Shown piece by piece: positions 1 to 6,190 of a DNA stretch of 10,699 bases. The translations under genes were made by a program, and so were the position numbers. Position 1 is the first letter of the stretch, and the number at the start of each line of letters is the position of its first letter. This stretch comes from Dehalococcoidia bacterium UBA4060 (GTDB taxonomy: Bacteria > Chloroflexota > Dehalococcoidia > GIF9 > UBA5629): assembly GCA_002383665.1 (NCBI GenBank), contig DFZI01000040.1:6944-17642 (forward strand), in the 5' to 3' direction. The notes beneath the pieces were generated by a model. It had not been told where the DNA came from. It searched no databases and saw only the letters and a program-made list of their open reading frames with translations.

Positions 1-78
1 GCACTGGCCAAACAGCTTCGCGCTGATGTGGAGCAATGGCTACGAGCCCATTATCCCAATCTTGCCAGGGAGATTTAG
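1..78 (+). CDS. 3' end of an unidentified gene (partial)
   Basis: Frame 1 is open from the window edge to a TAG at 76-78. It encodes 25 residues beginning ALAKQLRADVEQWLRAHYPN and ending in LAREI. The stretch is charged and helical-looking, with no recognisable motif. The stop abuts the GTG start of the PLD-helicase at 79, and the helicase ribosome binding site lies inside this coding end, so the two genes are almost certainly co-transcribed and translationally coupled. Helicases of this kind often follow a DNA methylase or another restriction/defence subunit, but 25 residues are too few to tell what this one is. Confidence 0.7.
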   Translation, partial: ALAKQLRADVEQWLRAHYPNLAREI

Positions 79-3000
79 GTGCCCACACATGACATCATAG
101 ATAATCGGAAAGAGATACTGGTTGACCACATTAACCGCATCCTGAGTTCAACCGAAGCGGCGAGGTTCGCTGTTGGCTATTTTTTTCTGTCCGGACTTAC
201 AAGCATTGCCGACAAGCTCAAAGGAGTTAAGGAGCTACGTCTGCTCATCGGTAACACCACCAATCGTGAGACTTTAGAGCAGCTTGCCGAAGGCTACCGG
301 CGACTGGAGCTTGTCAAAGACGCGGCCGAGGCACAGGCTTATCCTAAGAGAGCCGAAGCCAAACGAATGGCCACGGAGACGGCAGAAAATGTCCGCTCCA
401 GCATCGAGCTTATGGACCAGACCGATGAAGGGGAAAGCTTGGTCAGAGAAATGGTGCGGATGATAGAAGATAAGCGCCTGAAGGTGCGTATCTATACTAA
501 AGGCCGCCTGCATGCCAAAGCCTATATCTTCGATTATGGGACTGTGTTCGATGGAGCTGGTAAACCAGTGGAACGCCACGAGAAGGGTATCGCCATTGTC
601 GGCTCCTCAAACCTGACACTGGCCGGCGTTACCCATAACACGGAGCTGAACGTGGTAGTGCAGGGCAATGACAACCATGACGAGCTCGTGCGCTGGTTCG
701 ACGAGCTGTGGGAGCAGTCACAGGATTTCGATGAAGCCCTGATGCAAGAGATGAAGCAGTCCTGGGTACTGGCTCCCGTCCGCCCCTACGATATCTATAT
801 GAAAACAATTTACTCTCTGGTTAGGGACAGGCTCGAGGGCGAGGACGATAAAGACATATTGTTTGATAGCGAGATTAAACGGCAATTGGCCGATTTCCAG
901 AAGACGGCTGTACGCCAGGCTATACAGATCATCAAAGACTACGGCGGGGTTTTTGTTGCCGATGTTGTTGGCCTGGGCAAGTCGTATATCGGCGCCGCTA
1001 TAGCTAAACACTTTGAGCGTTCCTACCATGCCCGGCCACTGATAATCTGCCCGGCGCCGCTGGTGGATATGTGGGAAAGGTACAACGAGGTCTATGAGCT
1101 CAATGCGCGTGTGCTTTCCATGGGCTATCTAAAGGAGGACGACAATAATACTGTCGGCCTTCTGCTCAGGGATACCAGGTTTCGCGACCGTGACTTTGTA
1201 TTGATAGATGAAAGCCATAATTTCCGCTATCCGGATACCCAGCGTTATAAGGTGGTGCAGCAGTTCCTCTCCACCGGCAAGCGGTGCTGTCTTTTAACGG
1301 CAACACCTCGCAATAAGAATGCCTGGGATGTATATTATCAGATTAAGCTGTTCCATAAGGATGATAAAACTGACCTGCCGGTTGACCCGCCGGATTTAAG
1401 GCAATACTTCAAGCTGGTTGAGAAGGGCGAGAGAACGCTGCCGGACCTGCTTTCCAATTTGTTGATACGCCGTACCCGGAACCATATCCTGCGCTGGTAT
1501 GGTTTCGATGCTGAAACCCATCAGCCTGTGGACCCGGCGAAATTCAATGAATATCTGGCTGGAAAGCGGCGTGCCTATGTGATTGTCGGCGGCCAGCACC
1601 AGTTCTTCCCTAAACGTCAGTTGGAAACTATTGAGTACAGCATTGAGGATACTTATAAAGGGCTGTATCAGCAGATACGTGGCTATCTGGGCAAGCCCCG
1701 CAAGCATCAGCCGCTCAAGCCAATTCCAGACGAGTTGACCTATGCCCGCTATGGCCTCTGGCATTATGTTGTGAAAACAAAGCAAAGCCAGGAGCCTTAT
1801 GCCAGTCTGCATCGTGCCGGCATCAACCTGCGCGGCCTTACCCGCGTGCTTTTATTCAAGCGCTTCGAATCGAGCGTTTACGCATTTCGTGAGAGCATCC
1901 GCAGATTGATTGCCGTACATGAGAGATTCCGCGATGCCTTATCGCAGGATGTGGTCCCTGCCGGTGATGAAGCACAGGATATCCTGTATGAGCCCAACGG
2001 GGCTGAAGAAAAGGACCTGATGGATACGCTAAGGCAGGTTACCGGCCGCTATAATATCGCTGACTTTGATAAAGACCGGCTGCTGGAACACATCGAACAT
2101 GACATTACATTACTGAAGAAGATTTTCAAACTGGTCGAGCCGATCACACCGGAGCAAGACGATAAGCTGCAGGTGCTGAAGGCCAGATTAGCCGAGAGAC
2201 CGCTTCAAGACGGGAAGCGGCTTATTTTCACGCAATATGCTGACACTGCACGCTATCTTTTTGATAGTTTGAATCCGGGAGGAAAAGCTCAAGATATTGA
2301 TGTTATTTATAGCGGAGACAAGAGCAAAGCCAGGGTGGTGGGCAGATTTGCCCCTAAAGCCAATCCAGAATATCACTTGGCTCCGGGCGAATGTGAACTG
2401 ATGACCGTGATTGCCACCGATGTGCTGGCAGAGGGCTTGAACCTTCAGGACTGCGATAAAATTATAAATTACGACTTGCACTGGAATCCGGTACGTCTTA
2501 TCCAGCGCTTTGGACGCATTGACCGCATCGGCTCGGAGTTCGATGTTATCTACGGCTTTAACTTCTTGCCTGAGACAGGCATTGAGAAGAATCTGGGATT
2601 GCAAGAAAAGCTGCATAATCGTATCCAGGAGATCCATGATACCATCGGAGAAGACTCTGCCATCCTTGACCGCAGTGAGATGCTCAACGAGGAGGCGATG
2701 TATGCCATATATGAGAAGAGCGGCCGTCAGCTAAGTCTTTTCGATGATGAGAAAGGTGAGCTGCTGGATATTAATGAGGCGGAGGAGATGCTGCGGCAGA
2801 TGAGGAGGGACAATCCTGCAGAATATGAGCGAATTGCCAGTCTGAGAGACGGCATCCGGACCGTCAAACCTTCTTCTATCAGAGGTAATTATGTGTTTTG
2901 CCAGGCCGGGCGTTATCAGCAATTGTTCCTGCTGAATGAAAAGGGGGAGGTGGTGACTACAGACATCCCTCGCATACTTGGAACCATAAAATGTAATCCT

Positions 3001-3420
3001 ACTCTGGAAGGGCTGCCTTTGCCCAAAGGCTATAATGAAACCGTGATGCGGGTGAAACGCCAATTTGCTGAGGAAGTCAGACATCGTCAGGCTGAGCGTC
3101 AGTTCTCAGCTTCGCTGACTCAGGGACAACGCTATGTGCTCAGAGAGTTGCATGTCCTATATAACGTTACTGAAGATGAGGATATAAGAGCACAGATAAA
3201 CATATTGGACGCTGCCTTCCGTGGAACTGTTACCAGAGCTTTAAATCAAGAATTGAATCGGATCCGCCGCAATGGGGTTGCAGGCGAGGCACTTTTAAGG
3301 AATTTAACTGAGCTCTATTATCAGCATAACATGCGTGATTGGGTTGACCGCCGTGGCCTTCAGGTTGAAGCCCAACCTGTCCCTGTAATCATCTGTAGCG
3401 AGGGATTGGCTGACCGTTAA
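79..3420 (+). CDS. PLD-like nuclease / SNF2-type helicase fusion protein
   Basis: The product is a 1113-residue, probably cytoplasmic, ATP-driven DNA translocase with an N-terminal PLD-family phosphodiesterase domain. The PLD signature is HAKAYIFD (H145, K147, D152), followed by GSSN at 175-178. The helicase motifs are in order: motif I GLGKS (K301), motif II DESH (377-380), motif III TATP (407-410), motif V around ATDVLAEGLN (779-788) and motif VI QRFGRIDRIG (809-818). Roughly 300 residues after motif VI are unassigned. The GTG start at 79 is supported by AGGGAG at 67-72, six bases upstream, and by the upstream stop at 76-78. PLD and SNF2 domains occur as separate or fused proteins in anti-phage systems (for example DrmC and DrmD of DISARM), so a role in restriction of foreign DNA is likely but inferred. 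The reading frame is intact. Confidence 0.9.
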   Translation: MPTHDIIDNRKEILVDHINRILSSTEAARFAVGYFFLSGLTSIADKLKGVKELRLLIGNTTNRETLEQLAEGYRRLELVKDAAEAQAYPKRAEAKRMATETAENVRSSIELMDQTDEGESLVREMVRMIEDKRLKVRIYTKGRLHAKAYIFDYGTVFDGAGKPVERHEKGIAIVGSSNLTLAGVTHNTELNVVVQGNDNHDELVRWFDELWEQSQDFDEALMQEMKQSWVLAPVRPYDIYMKTIYSLVRDRLEGEDDKDILFDSEIKRQLADFQKTAVRQAIQIIKDYGGVFVADVVGLGKSYIGAAIAKHFERSYHARPLIICPAPLVDMWERYNEVYELNARVLSMGYLKEDDNNTVGLLLRDTRFRDRDFVLIDESHNFRYPDTQRYKVVQQFLSTGKRCCLLTATPRNKNAWDVYYQIKLFHKDDKTDLPVDPPDLRQYFKLVEKGERTLPDLLSNLLIRRTRNHILRWYGFDAETHQPVDPAKFNEYLAGKRRAYVIVGGQHQFFPKRQLETIEYSIEDTYKGLYQQIRGYLGKPRKHQPLKPIPDELTYARYGLWHYVVKTKQSQEPYASLHRAGINLRGLTRVLLFKRFESSVYAFRESIRRLIAVHERFRDALSQDVVPAGDEAQDILYEPNGAEEKDLMDTLRQVTGRYNIADFDKDRLLEHIEHDITLLKKIFKLVEPITPEQDDKLQVLKARLAERPLQDGKRLIFTQYADTARYLFDSLNPGGKAQDIDVIYSGDKSKARVVGRFAPKANPEYHLAPGECELMTVIATDVLAEGLNLQDCDKIINYDLHWNPVRLIQRFGRIDRIGSEFDVIYGFNFLPETGIEKNLGLQEKLHNRIQEIHDTIGEDSAILDRSEMLNEEAMYAIYEKSGRQLSLFDDEKGELLDINEAEEMLRQMRRDNPAEYERIASLRDGIRTVKPSSIRGNYVFCQAGRYQQLFLLNEKGEVVTTDIPRILGTIKCNPTLEGLPLPKGYNETVMRVKRQFAEEVRHRQAERQFSASLTQGQRYVLRELHVLYNVTEDEDIRAQINILDAAFRGTVTRALNQELNRIRRNGVAGEALLRNLTELYYQHNMRDWVDRRGLQVEAQPVPVIICSEGLADR

Positions 3421-3490
3421 GATAACTTTCAATGCTCATTGACGGGCGGGTGTATTAAGTTCTGAGAAGGTTTTTGGGAGGAGGTCGTTG

Positions 3491-3721
3491 ATGAACAAAT
3501 TTCGAGGTGTACTTGTTGTTTCTATCGTTTCACTGCTATTTATCACGGGCTTTATTGCAGCAGCCTGCACGCCTGCAGGAGCCCCCGAGATCGGTAAGCC
3601 GCCGGCTGGGCCGCCCGATGGATGTGCCCGAGAAGATGTTGCCGATTTTCAAGGACTGGAGAATCGATCATATATCCAGGGATATCATCCCTGCCTTGAA
3701 AGCGCAGGGCGTGACCGATGA
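3491..3721 (+). pseudogene. Lipoprotein signal-peptide fragment, out of frame after about residue 44
   Basis: A very strong ribosome binding site (GGGAGGAGGT at 3477-3486) precedes ATG 3491. The first residues, MNKFRG, a hydrophobic stretch VLVVSIVSLLFITGFIAAA and then C-T-P, are a clear lipoprotein signal with a lipobox-like A-A-A-C. A Pro/Gly/Ala-rich linker follows (PAGAPEIGKPPAGPPDG). After that the frame reads nonsense to a TGA at 3721, while the +1 frame carries a recognisable hydrolase C-terminus (3618-3776). I read this as the N-terminus of an exported lipoprotein joined by deletion or rearrangement to another gene. A genuine 76-residue lipoprotein is possible but less likely, given the homology in the other frame. 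Confidence 0.6.
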
Positions 3722-3776
3722 CCAGATCAGGACCATGATGGTGGAAAATCCCCGTAATCTCTTCCTCGGCAAATAG
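3618..3776 (+). pseudogene. C-terminal remnant of a phosphotriesterase-like amidohydrolase
   Basis: From ATG 3618 to the TAG at 3774-3776 the frame encodes 52 residues. They include FKDWRIDHISRDIIPALKAQ, then GVTDDQIRTMMVENPRNLF and LGK. The pattern hIs.D.iPaL...Gv.ddqIrtmmveNPrnLF matches the C-terminal helix region of phosphotriesterase-family metal-dependent hydrolases (about 300-350 residues when complete). All metal-binding residues of that family lie upstream and are missing. The frame runs back to 3507 without recognisable homology and overlaps the lipoprotein signal in another frame. It has no ribosome binding site of its own. I regard it as a decayed fragment, not an expressed enzyme. 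Confidence 0.62.
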
Positions 3777-3865
3777 CATCTCCGGATCGGCAAAGGAAAG
3801 GCGTCTGCCGGGTATACCCCGTAGCTCAATGATGTTGGCGGGTTATCTGCCGATGGAATGAATAA

Positions 3866-4135
3866 GCCGGCCATCATCCGGTATTGATTCTCAGTCATGA
3901 TATCTTTAATGAGCATTCTGGAACTGCTATTACTATTGCTATTACCAGCCAGCCACAAAGGGCAGGTTTCCCTCTGACTCTTGAGTTGAAAACTGGCAAC
4001 CTACCCAAGCGGTCATGGGCTAAAATTAGCCAGGTCCGCACACTTTCTACCGAGAGATTGGGCGAGCCTGTCGGCAAGCTATCTCAGGAGGAATTGGCTC
4101 AGATTATTGAAGGATTAAATGAAATCATAGGTTGA
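3866..4135 (+). pseudogene. 5'-truncated mazF copy
   Basis: Positions 3877-4135 align without gaps to 5681-5939 (constant offset 1804) and differ at 8 of 259 positions. Seven of the eight differences are transitions. The reading frame is intact from SHDIFNEHSGTAITIAITSQ to the TGA at 4133-4135. Upstream of 3877 the match fades: in the same frame, codon 3863-3865 is TAA where the intact gene has Gln, and the Arg equivalent to the conserved G-x-R-P-V arginine is His. The first 20 or so residues, the start codon, the ribosome binding site and the partner antitoxin are all absent. A TTG at 3884 could only start a protein lacking the first strand and the catalytic Arg. It is a relic of a duplication and presumably inactive. 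Confidence 0.88.
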
Positions 4136-4151
4136 TTCGGGGGGACGTATA

Positions 4152-4207
4152 TGGTGGGCCATTGGGGACAGTTCCCGAACTTTTCTTCGAAAAGAAACAG
4201 TTGATTC
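4152..4207 (+). repeat. Dispersed repeat, copy 1
   Basis: This 56-bp unit is 45/56 identical, without gaps, to 5225-5280, and its right part is also found at 5960-6000. The core AGTTCCCGAACT (4170-4181) is palindromic apart from its central pair. In one frame it reads G-G-P-L-G-T-V-P-E-L-F-F-E-K-K-Q-L-I, and differences from copy 2 fall mostly on third codon positions. It lies 17 bp after the stop of the truncated mazF, a placement similar to copy 3 after the intact mazF. Confidence 0.75.
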
Positions 4208-4253
4208 TAATCTTACAGCAATTGATTGCCTCTTATGTATATTAAACAAGCGC

Positions 4254-4265
4254 AACATGCATGTT
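4254..4265. repeat. 12-bp perfect palindrome AACATGCATGTT
   Basis: This perfect self-complementary 12-mer lies about 30 bp upstream of the -10 box proposed for the first toxin-antitoxin operon. It could be a regulator site, or coincidence in an A+T-rich spacer. No second copy was found near the other operon. Confidence 0.35.
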
Positions 4266-4274
4266 TGTCCCATT

Positions 4275-4302
4275 CTTTACTTACAGAAATACAAGCTATA
4301 AT
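4275..4302 (+). promoter_or_regulatory. Promoter of the first toxin-antitoxin operon
   Basis: A consensus -10 box TATAAT is at 4297-4302. The best -35 at a permissive distance is weak (CTTTAC at 4275-4280, spacer 16). Transcription would begin near 4309, inside the left arm of the inverted repeat at 4300-4341, as expected for an operon repressed by its own antitoxin. Confidence 0.5.
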
Positions 4303-4341
4303 ATACTTCCTGATAATACTTGCCTATTATGGAAGTATATT
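4300..4341. promoter_or_regulatory. Probable operator: inverted repeat with 11-bp arms
   Basis: AATATACTTCC (4300-4310) and GGAAGTATATT (4331-4341) are perfect reverse complements separated by 20 bp. Within the spacer, ATAAT (4313-4317) and ATTAT (4326-4330) form a second nested pair. The structure overlaps the -10 box and predicted transcript start, 26 bp before the antitoxin ATG. Ribbon-helix-helix antitoxins, alone or with their toxin, classically bind such sites. That this antitoxin binds here is inference. Confidence 0.7.
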
Positions 4342-4367
4342 GTAAGATGATAGCCGAGGAGGCATAT

Positions 4368-4634
4368 ATGGGAGGAAAGACAAAAAAGGCCACATTCAGC
4401 TTACATTCCGACGTTCTGGCAGCGTTAGATGAGATAATGGCTCTGGGGACAGTGCCCAGCAAGAATGCCCTGGTCGAACAGGCATTGCTCAAGGAGATAA
4501 AAGAGCTGCGTAGGCAAGCGCGGCTAACACAATGGAAGGAGGGGGCTAAAGATAAACTGTTGCTCAAGGATATTGAGGATATTGAGGCTGCATTCGGAAC
4601 TGCAGATGCTGAAACTGCCCGGAGGATAGGCTGA
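4368..4634 (+). CDS. MazE-like ribbon-helix-helix antitoxin (module 1)
   Basis: This 88-residue protein starts MGGKTKKATFSLHSDVLAAL. The short beta strand KKATFSLHSD followed by two helices (VLAALDEIMA, then KNALVEQALLKEIKELRR) is the layout of a ribbon-helix-helix DNA-binding domain. The acidic C-terminal half (KDIEDIEAAFGTADAETARR) would be the tail that wraps and neutralises the toxin. ATG 4368 is chosen because GAGGAGG at 4356-4362 sits five bases upstream; the frame is open farther upstream (TTG 4320), but that would run through the operator. Its TGA overlaps the toxin ATG by one base (TGATG), indicating translational coupling. It shares little sequence with the antitoxin at 5377. Family assignment is by pattern and by pairing with MazF. 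Confidence 0.82.
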   Translation: MGGKTKKATFSLHSDVLAALDEIMALGTVPSKNALVEQALLKEIKELRRQARLTQWKEGAKDKLLLKDIEDIEAAFGTADAETARRIG

Positions 4635-4978
4635 TGCCGCCTTTACAGTGGGCAGTTTATGAAGCCATACTTGACCCTGTGGCTGGAGCCGAACAAAAGG
4701 GTACGCGTCCGGTTCTCATAGTGAGCAATGAAGAATTCAACCAGGCTATGCCCAATATCACCATCCTGCCCCTGACATCCACCCGGCGCCGGTTATACCC
4801 AGCTGAGATTCTTTTGCCAGAAGGAAAAGCGGGTCAGCCTCTGAAATCTATAGTAATGGCTCATCAGATAAGAACAATCTCCAAGCAACGACTGGGAAGA
4901 TTGCTTGGCTATCTTAATGACACCCAGCTTCGGCATGAAGTCCATAGAGCGATTAAAGAGCACCTGGATATGGAATAA
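4634..4978 (+). CDS. MazF/PemK-family mRNA interferase toxin (module 1)
   Basis: This 114-residue endoribonuclease toxin has about the usual family length of 110-120. Family landmarks are the G-T-R-P-V-L-I-V-S strand with the conserved Arg (R25), the strand NITILPLTS with the conserved Thr/Ser pair (T48, S49), and the signature AHQIRTISKQRLGRLLG near residues 76-92. Arg and Thr are the positions used for RNA cleavage in characterised MazF proteins. The N-terminal VYEAILDPVAGAEQKGTRP corresponds to the first strand and loop over the active site. No truncation or frameshift is seen, so the toxin should be active when free. It is in one operon with the preceding antitoxin. It is clearly diverged from the toxin at 5604, so the two modules are not recent duplicates of each other. 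Confidence 0.92.
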   Translation: MPPLQWAVYEAILDPVAGAEQKGTRPVLIVSNEEFNQAMPNITILPLTSTRRRLYPAEILLPEGKAGQPLKSIVMAHQIRTISKQRLGRLLGYLNDTQLRHEVHRAIKEHLDME

Positions 4979-5224
4979 GAGTTGACATGCTATGCTATCC
5001 TCTGTACAGGCCACAGCCTTGGATCAAACTCTGATTATACAATTCCTACAAGATTCAATAATACGAGCAAAGAAAGTCAATCAGGTGTGGTCATGCTCAT
5101 GGCCTTGCGCCGGTCAAATTCTGATGATGACATCAAAGGTAATGTTATTACCAGAAATTGAATCTGGATTAAAGTAGGCAGTTAAAGAATCTGAGACTAA
5201 AGTAAGGTGATAATATTACCTAAC
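4979..5224 (+). other. Gene-free spacer between toxin-antitoxin modules
   Basis: Between the first toxin stop and repeat copy 2 I see no supported gene. An open frame at 4992-5177 (61 codons) has no ribosome binding site and no recognisable sequence. A TTGACA at 4982-4987 looks like a -35 box but has no convincing -10 at 16-18 bp. An imperfect inverted repeat, AGGTGATAATATTACCT, lies just before repeat copy 2. The stretch is most likely decayed sequence. With the promoter region of module 2 it makes up the 398-bp gap to 5376. Confidence 0.5.
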
Positions 5225-5280
5225 TGGTGGGCCATTCTGGACAGTTCCCGAACTCCTGTTTGAGAAGAAGGGGCTGATTC
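5225..5280 (+). repeat. Dispersed repeat, copy 2
   Basis: Same unit as 4152-4207 (45/56 identical, ungapped). The palindromic core AGTTCCCGAACT is at 5242-5253. One frame reads GGPFWTVPELLFEKKGLI, then P-A-V-Q and a TAG. Unlike copies 1 and 3 it does not directly follow a mazF gene; it lies upstream of the second antitoxin. Confidence 0.75.
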
Positions 5281-5327
5281 CGGCGGTACAGTAGATGCTA
5301 AATTTACACAAATGATTGAGCAATAAG

Positions 5328-5356
5328 TTGATTAGCTTGAATTGGTATGATATATT
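5328..5356 (+). promoter_or_regulatory. Promoter of the second toxin-antitoxin operon
   Basis: TTGATT (5328-5333) and TATATT (5351-5356) are separated by 17 bp, a standard sigma-70 arrangement. Transcription would start near 5363, only about 14 bases before the antitoxin ATG. The -10 box lies in the centre of the inverted repeat at 5343-5365. Confidence 0.55.
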
Positions 5357-5365
5357 GTAATACCA
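5343..5365. promoter_or_regulatory. Probable operator: TGGTAT / ATACCA inverted repeat
   Basis: TGGTAT (5343-5348) and ATACCA (5360-5365) are perfect reverse complements with an 11-bp spacer that contains the -10 box. The position would allow the antitoxin or its toxin complex to occlude RNA polymerase. The arms are short, so chance is not excluded, but placement matches that at module 1, where an unrelated arm sequence is used. The shared string TATATTGTAA is found at both sites. Confidence 0.5.
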
Positions 5366-5376
5366 GGAGGCTAACC

Positions 5377-5619
5377 ATGGGCAAAGAGAAGATTGCTATC
5401 ACATTAGACAAACAGTCAATTGGCGAACTGGACAGGCTGGTTGAGGAAAGAGTTTTCCAGAGCCGCAGTCAGGCTGTCCAAGAGGCTGTCAGTGAGAAAC
5501 TTCAGCGTATAAAGCGCACTCGTCTGGCAGTGGAGAGTGGCAAACTTAATCTACAATTCGAGAGAGAACTGGCTGAAGAGGGACTGGCTGAGGATGTGAA
5601 AGCATGGCCGGAATACTAA
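5377..5619 (+). CDS. MazE-like ribbon-helix-helix antitoxin (module 2)
   Basis: The protein has 80 residues. MGKEKIAITLDKQSIGELDR gives the DNA-contacting strand KIAITLD, the first helix around SIGELDRLVEE and the turn before the second helix RSQAVQEAVSEKLQRI, a typical CopG-like ribbon-helix-helix. The remainder (ERELAEEGLAEDVKAWPEY) is acidic with an aromatic end, typical of toxin-binding tails. ATG 5377 is chosen over ATG 5347 because AGGAGG at 5365-5370 lies six bases upstream and because the longer form would cover the promoter and operator. The 3' end overlaps the toxin gene by 16 bp, so the two are translationally coupled and made in linked amounts. Confidence 0.88.
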   Translation: MGKEKIAITLDKQSIGELDRLVEERVFQSRSQAVQEAVSEKLQRIKRTRLAVESGKLNLQFERELAEEGLAEDVKAWPEY

Positions 5620-5939
5620 GAGGAGAAATTCGCTGGGCTGACCTGAGCCCAACGATAGGTCGGGAGCAGGCCGGCTTGCGTCCGGTATTGATTCTCAGTC
5701 ATGATGTCTTTAATGAGCGTTCTGGAACTGCTATTACTATTGCCATTACCAGCCAGCCACAAAGGGCAGGTTTCCCTCTGACTCTTGAGTTGAAAACTGG
5801 CAACCTACCCAAGCGGTCATGGGCTAAAATTAGCCAGGTCCGTACACTTTCTACCGAGAGATTGGGCGAGCCTGTCGGCAAACTATCTCAGGAGGAATTG
5901 GCTCAGATTATTGAAGGATTAAATGAAATTATAGCTTAA
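5604..5939 (+). CDS. MazF/PemK-family mRNA interferase toxin (module 2)
   Basis: The toxin has 111 residues. It begins MAGILRGEIRWADLSPTIG, the common family start (GEIrWadl.p..G), continues with G-L-R-P-V-L-I-L-S (conserved R26), then TAITIAITSQ with T49-S50, and has SWAKISQVRTLSTERLGEPV for the late conserved signature. All expected catalytic positions are present and the frame is whole, so it should cleave RNA when not neutralised. The start lies inside the antitoxin gene (16-bp overlap). Its last 86 codons are duplicated almost exactly at 3877-4135. It is distinct from the toxin of module 1, with only family motifs shared. Confidence 0.94.
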   Translation: MAGILRGEIRWADLSPTIGREQAGLRPVLILSHDVFNERSGTAITIAITSQPQRAGFPLTLELKTGNLPKRSWAKISQVRTLSTERLGEPVGKLSQEELAQIIEGLNEIIA

Positions 5940-5959
5940 TTAAGTCCGATATTGTGTAA

Positions 5960-6000
5960 ACAATTCCCGAACTCCTATTTGAGAAGAAAGAGCTTATCTC
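5960..6000 (+). repeat. Dispersed repeat, copy 3 (shortened)
   Basis: This copy is 41 bp and matches 5241-5281. In the reading frame noted for the other copies it encodes T-I-P-E-L-L-F-E-K-K-E-L-I, and most differences from copy 2 are third-position changes. The left 15 bp of the unit are not recognisable and an in-frame TAA (5957-5959) precedes it. It begins 21 bp after the mazF stop. Confidence 0.65.
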
Positions 6001-6124
6001 AGTGGTGTGTCAGCTAATCCTAAATAAGTGAGATTAACCTCTTTCCAATGCAAGACTGATTATTTGGTCATTGTTATTAAGGCATCTTTGGGTAGATCTT
6101 TTTACACCCGGTTCAAATATAAAT

Positions 6125-6153
6125 TTGACAAATTTTATTAAGCCATATAGAAT
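6125..6153 (+). promoter_or_regulatory. Strong promoter of the five-gene cassette
   Basis: A consensus -35 TTGACA (6125-6130) is followed after 17 bp by TAGAAT (6148-6153), one base from the -10 consensus. Transcription would start near 6160, within the palindrome at 6151-6180 and about 30 bases before ATG 6191. This is the clearest promoter in the window and the only convincing one before the cassette, so it probably drives all five genes. Confidence 0.72.
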
Positions 6154-6180
6154 TTTAACCATAATATTATGGTTAAAATT
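6151..6180. promoter_or_regulatory. Perfect 30-bp palindrome at the cassette promoter
   Basis: AATTTTAACCATAAT is followed immediately by its exact reverse complement, ending GGTTAAAATT; no mismatch and no spacer. It overlaps the last three bases of the -10 box and covers the predicted start of transcription. That is the position of a repressor operator for a dimeric or tetrameric regulator. In RNA, a shortened stem near the 5' end could also affect translation of the gene at 6191. It lacks a G+C-rich stem and U tract, so an intrinsic terminator is unlikely. Confidence 0.85.
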
Positions 6181-6190
6181 AGGCAATAAA

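Noticed and set aside
2188..2637. 149-codon open frame on the minus strand inside the helicase gene
   Set aside because: Shadow of the helicase coding frame, which has all its motifs across this stretch; no ribosome binding site or family resemblance.
4180..4194. CTTTTC-TTC-GAAAAG hairpin as a terminator after the truncated mazF
   Set aside because: Short A/T-rich stem with no U tract; its bases are part of the repeat with a coding-like pattern.
4151..4204. Small 17-residue peptide from ATG 4151
   Set aside because: No ribosome binding site and the frame is not preserved in the other repeat copies, which favour a different frame.
4982..5010. TTGACA as a promoter after the first toxin gene
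   Set aside because: No -10 box at a workable distance and no gene that it would serve.
4992..5177. 61-codon open frame between the two toxin-antitoxin modules
   Set aside because: No ribosome binding site, no recognisable domain, and it lies in apparently decayed sequence; reported only as spacer.
4152..6000. The three short repeats as a CRISPR array
   Set aside because: Copies are about 700-1100 bp apart, diverged, and flank genes; no regular spacers.
6071..6190. N-terminal extension of the 6191 gene to TTG 6071
   Set aside because: It would run through the promoter and the perfect palindrome and has no ribosome binding site; the added residues look like translated spacer.
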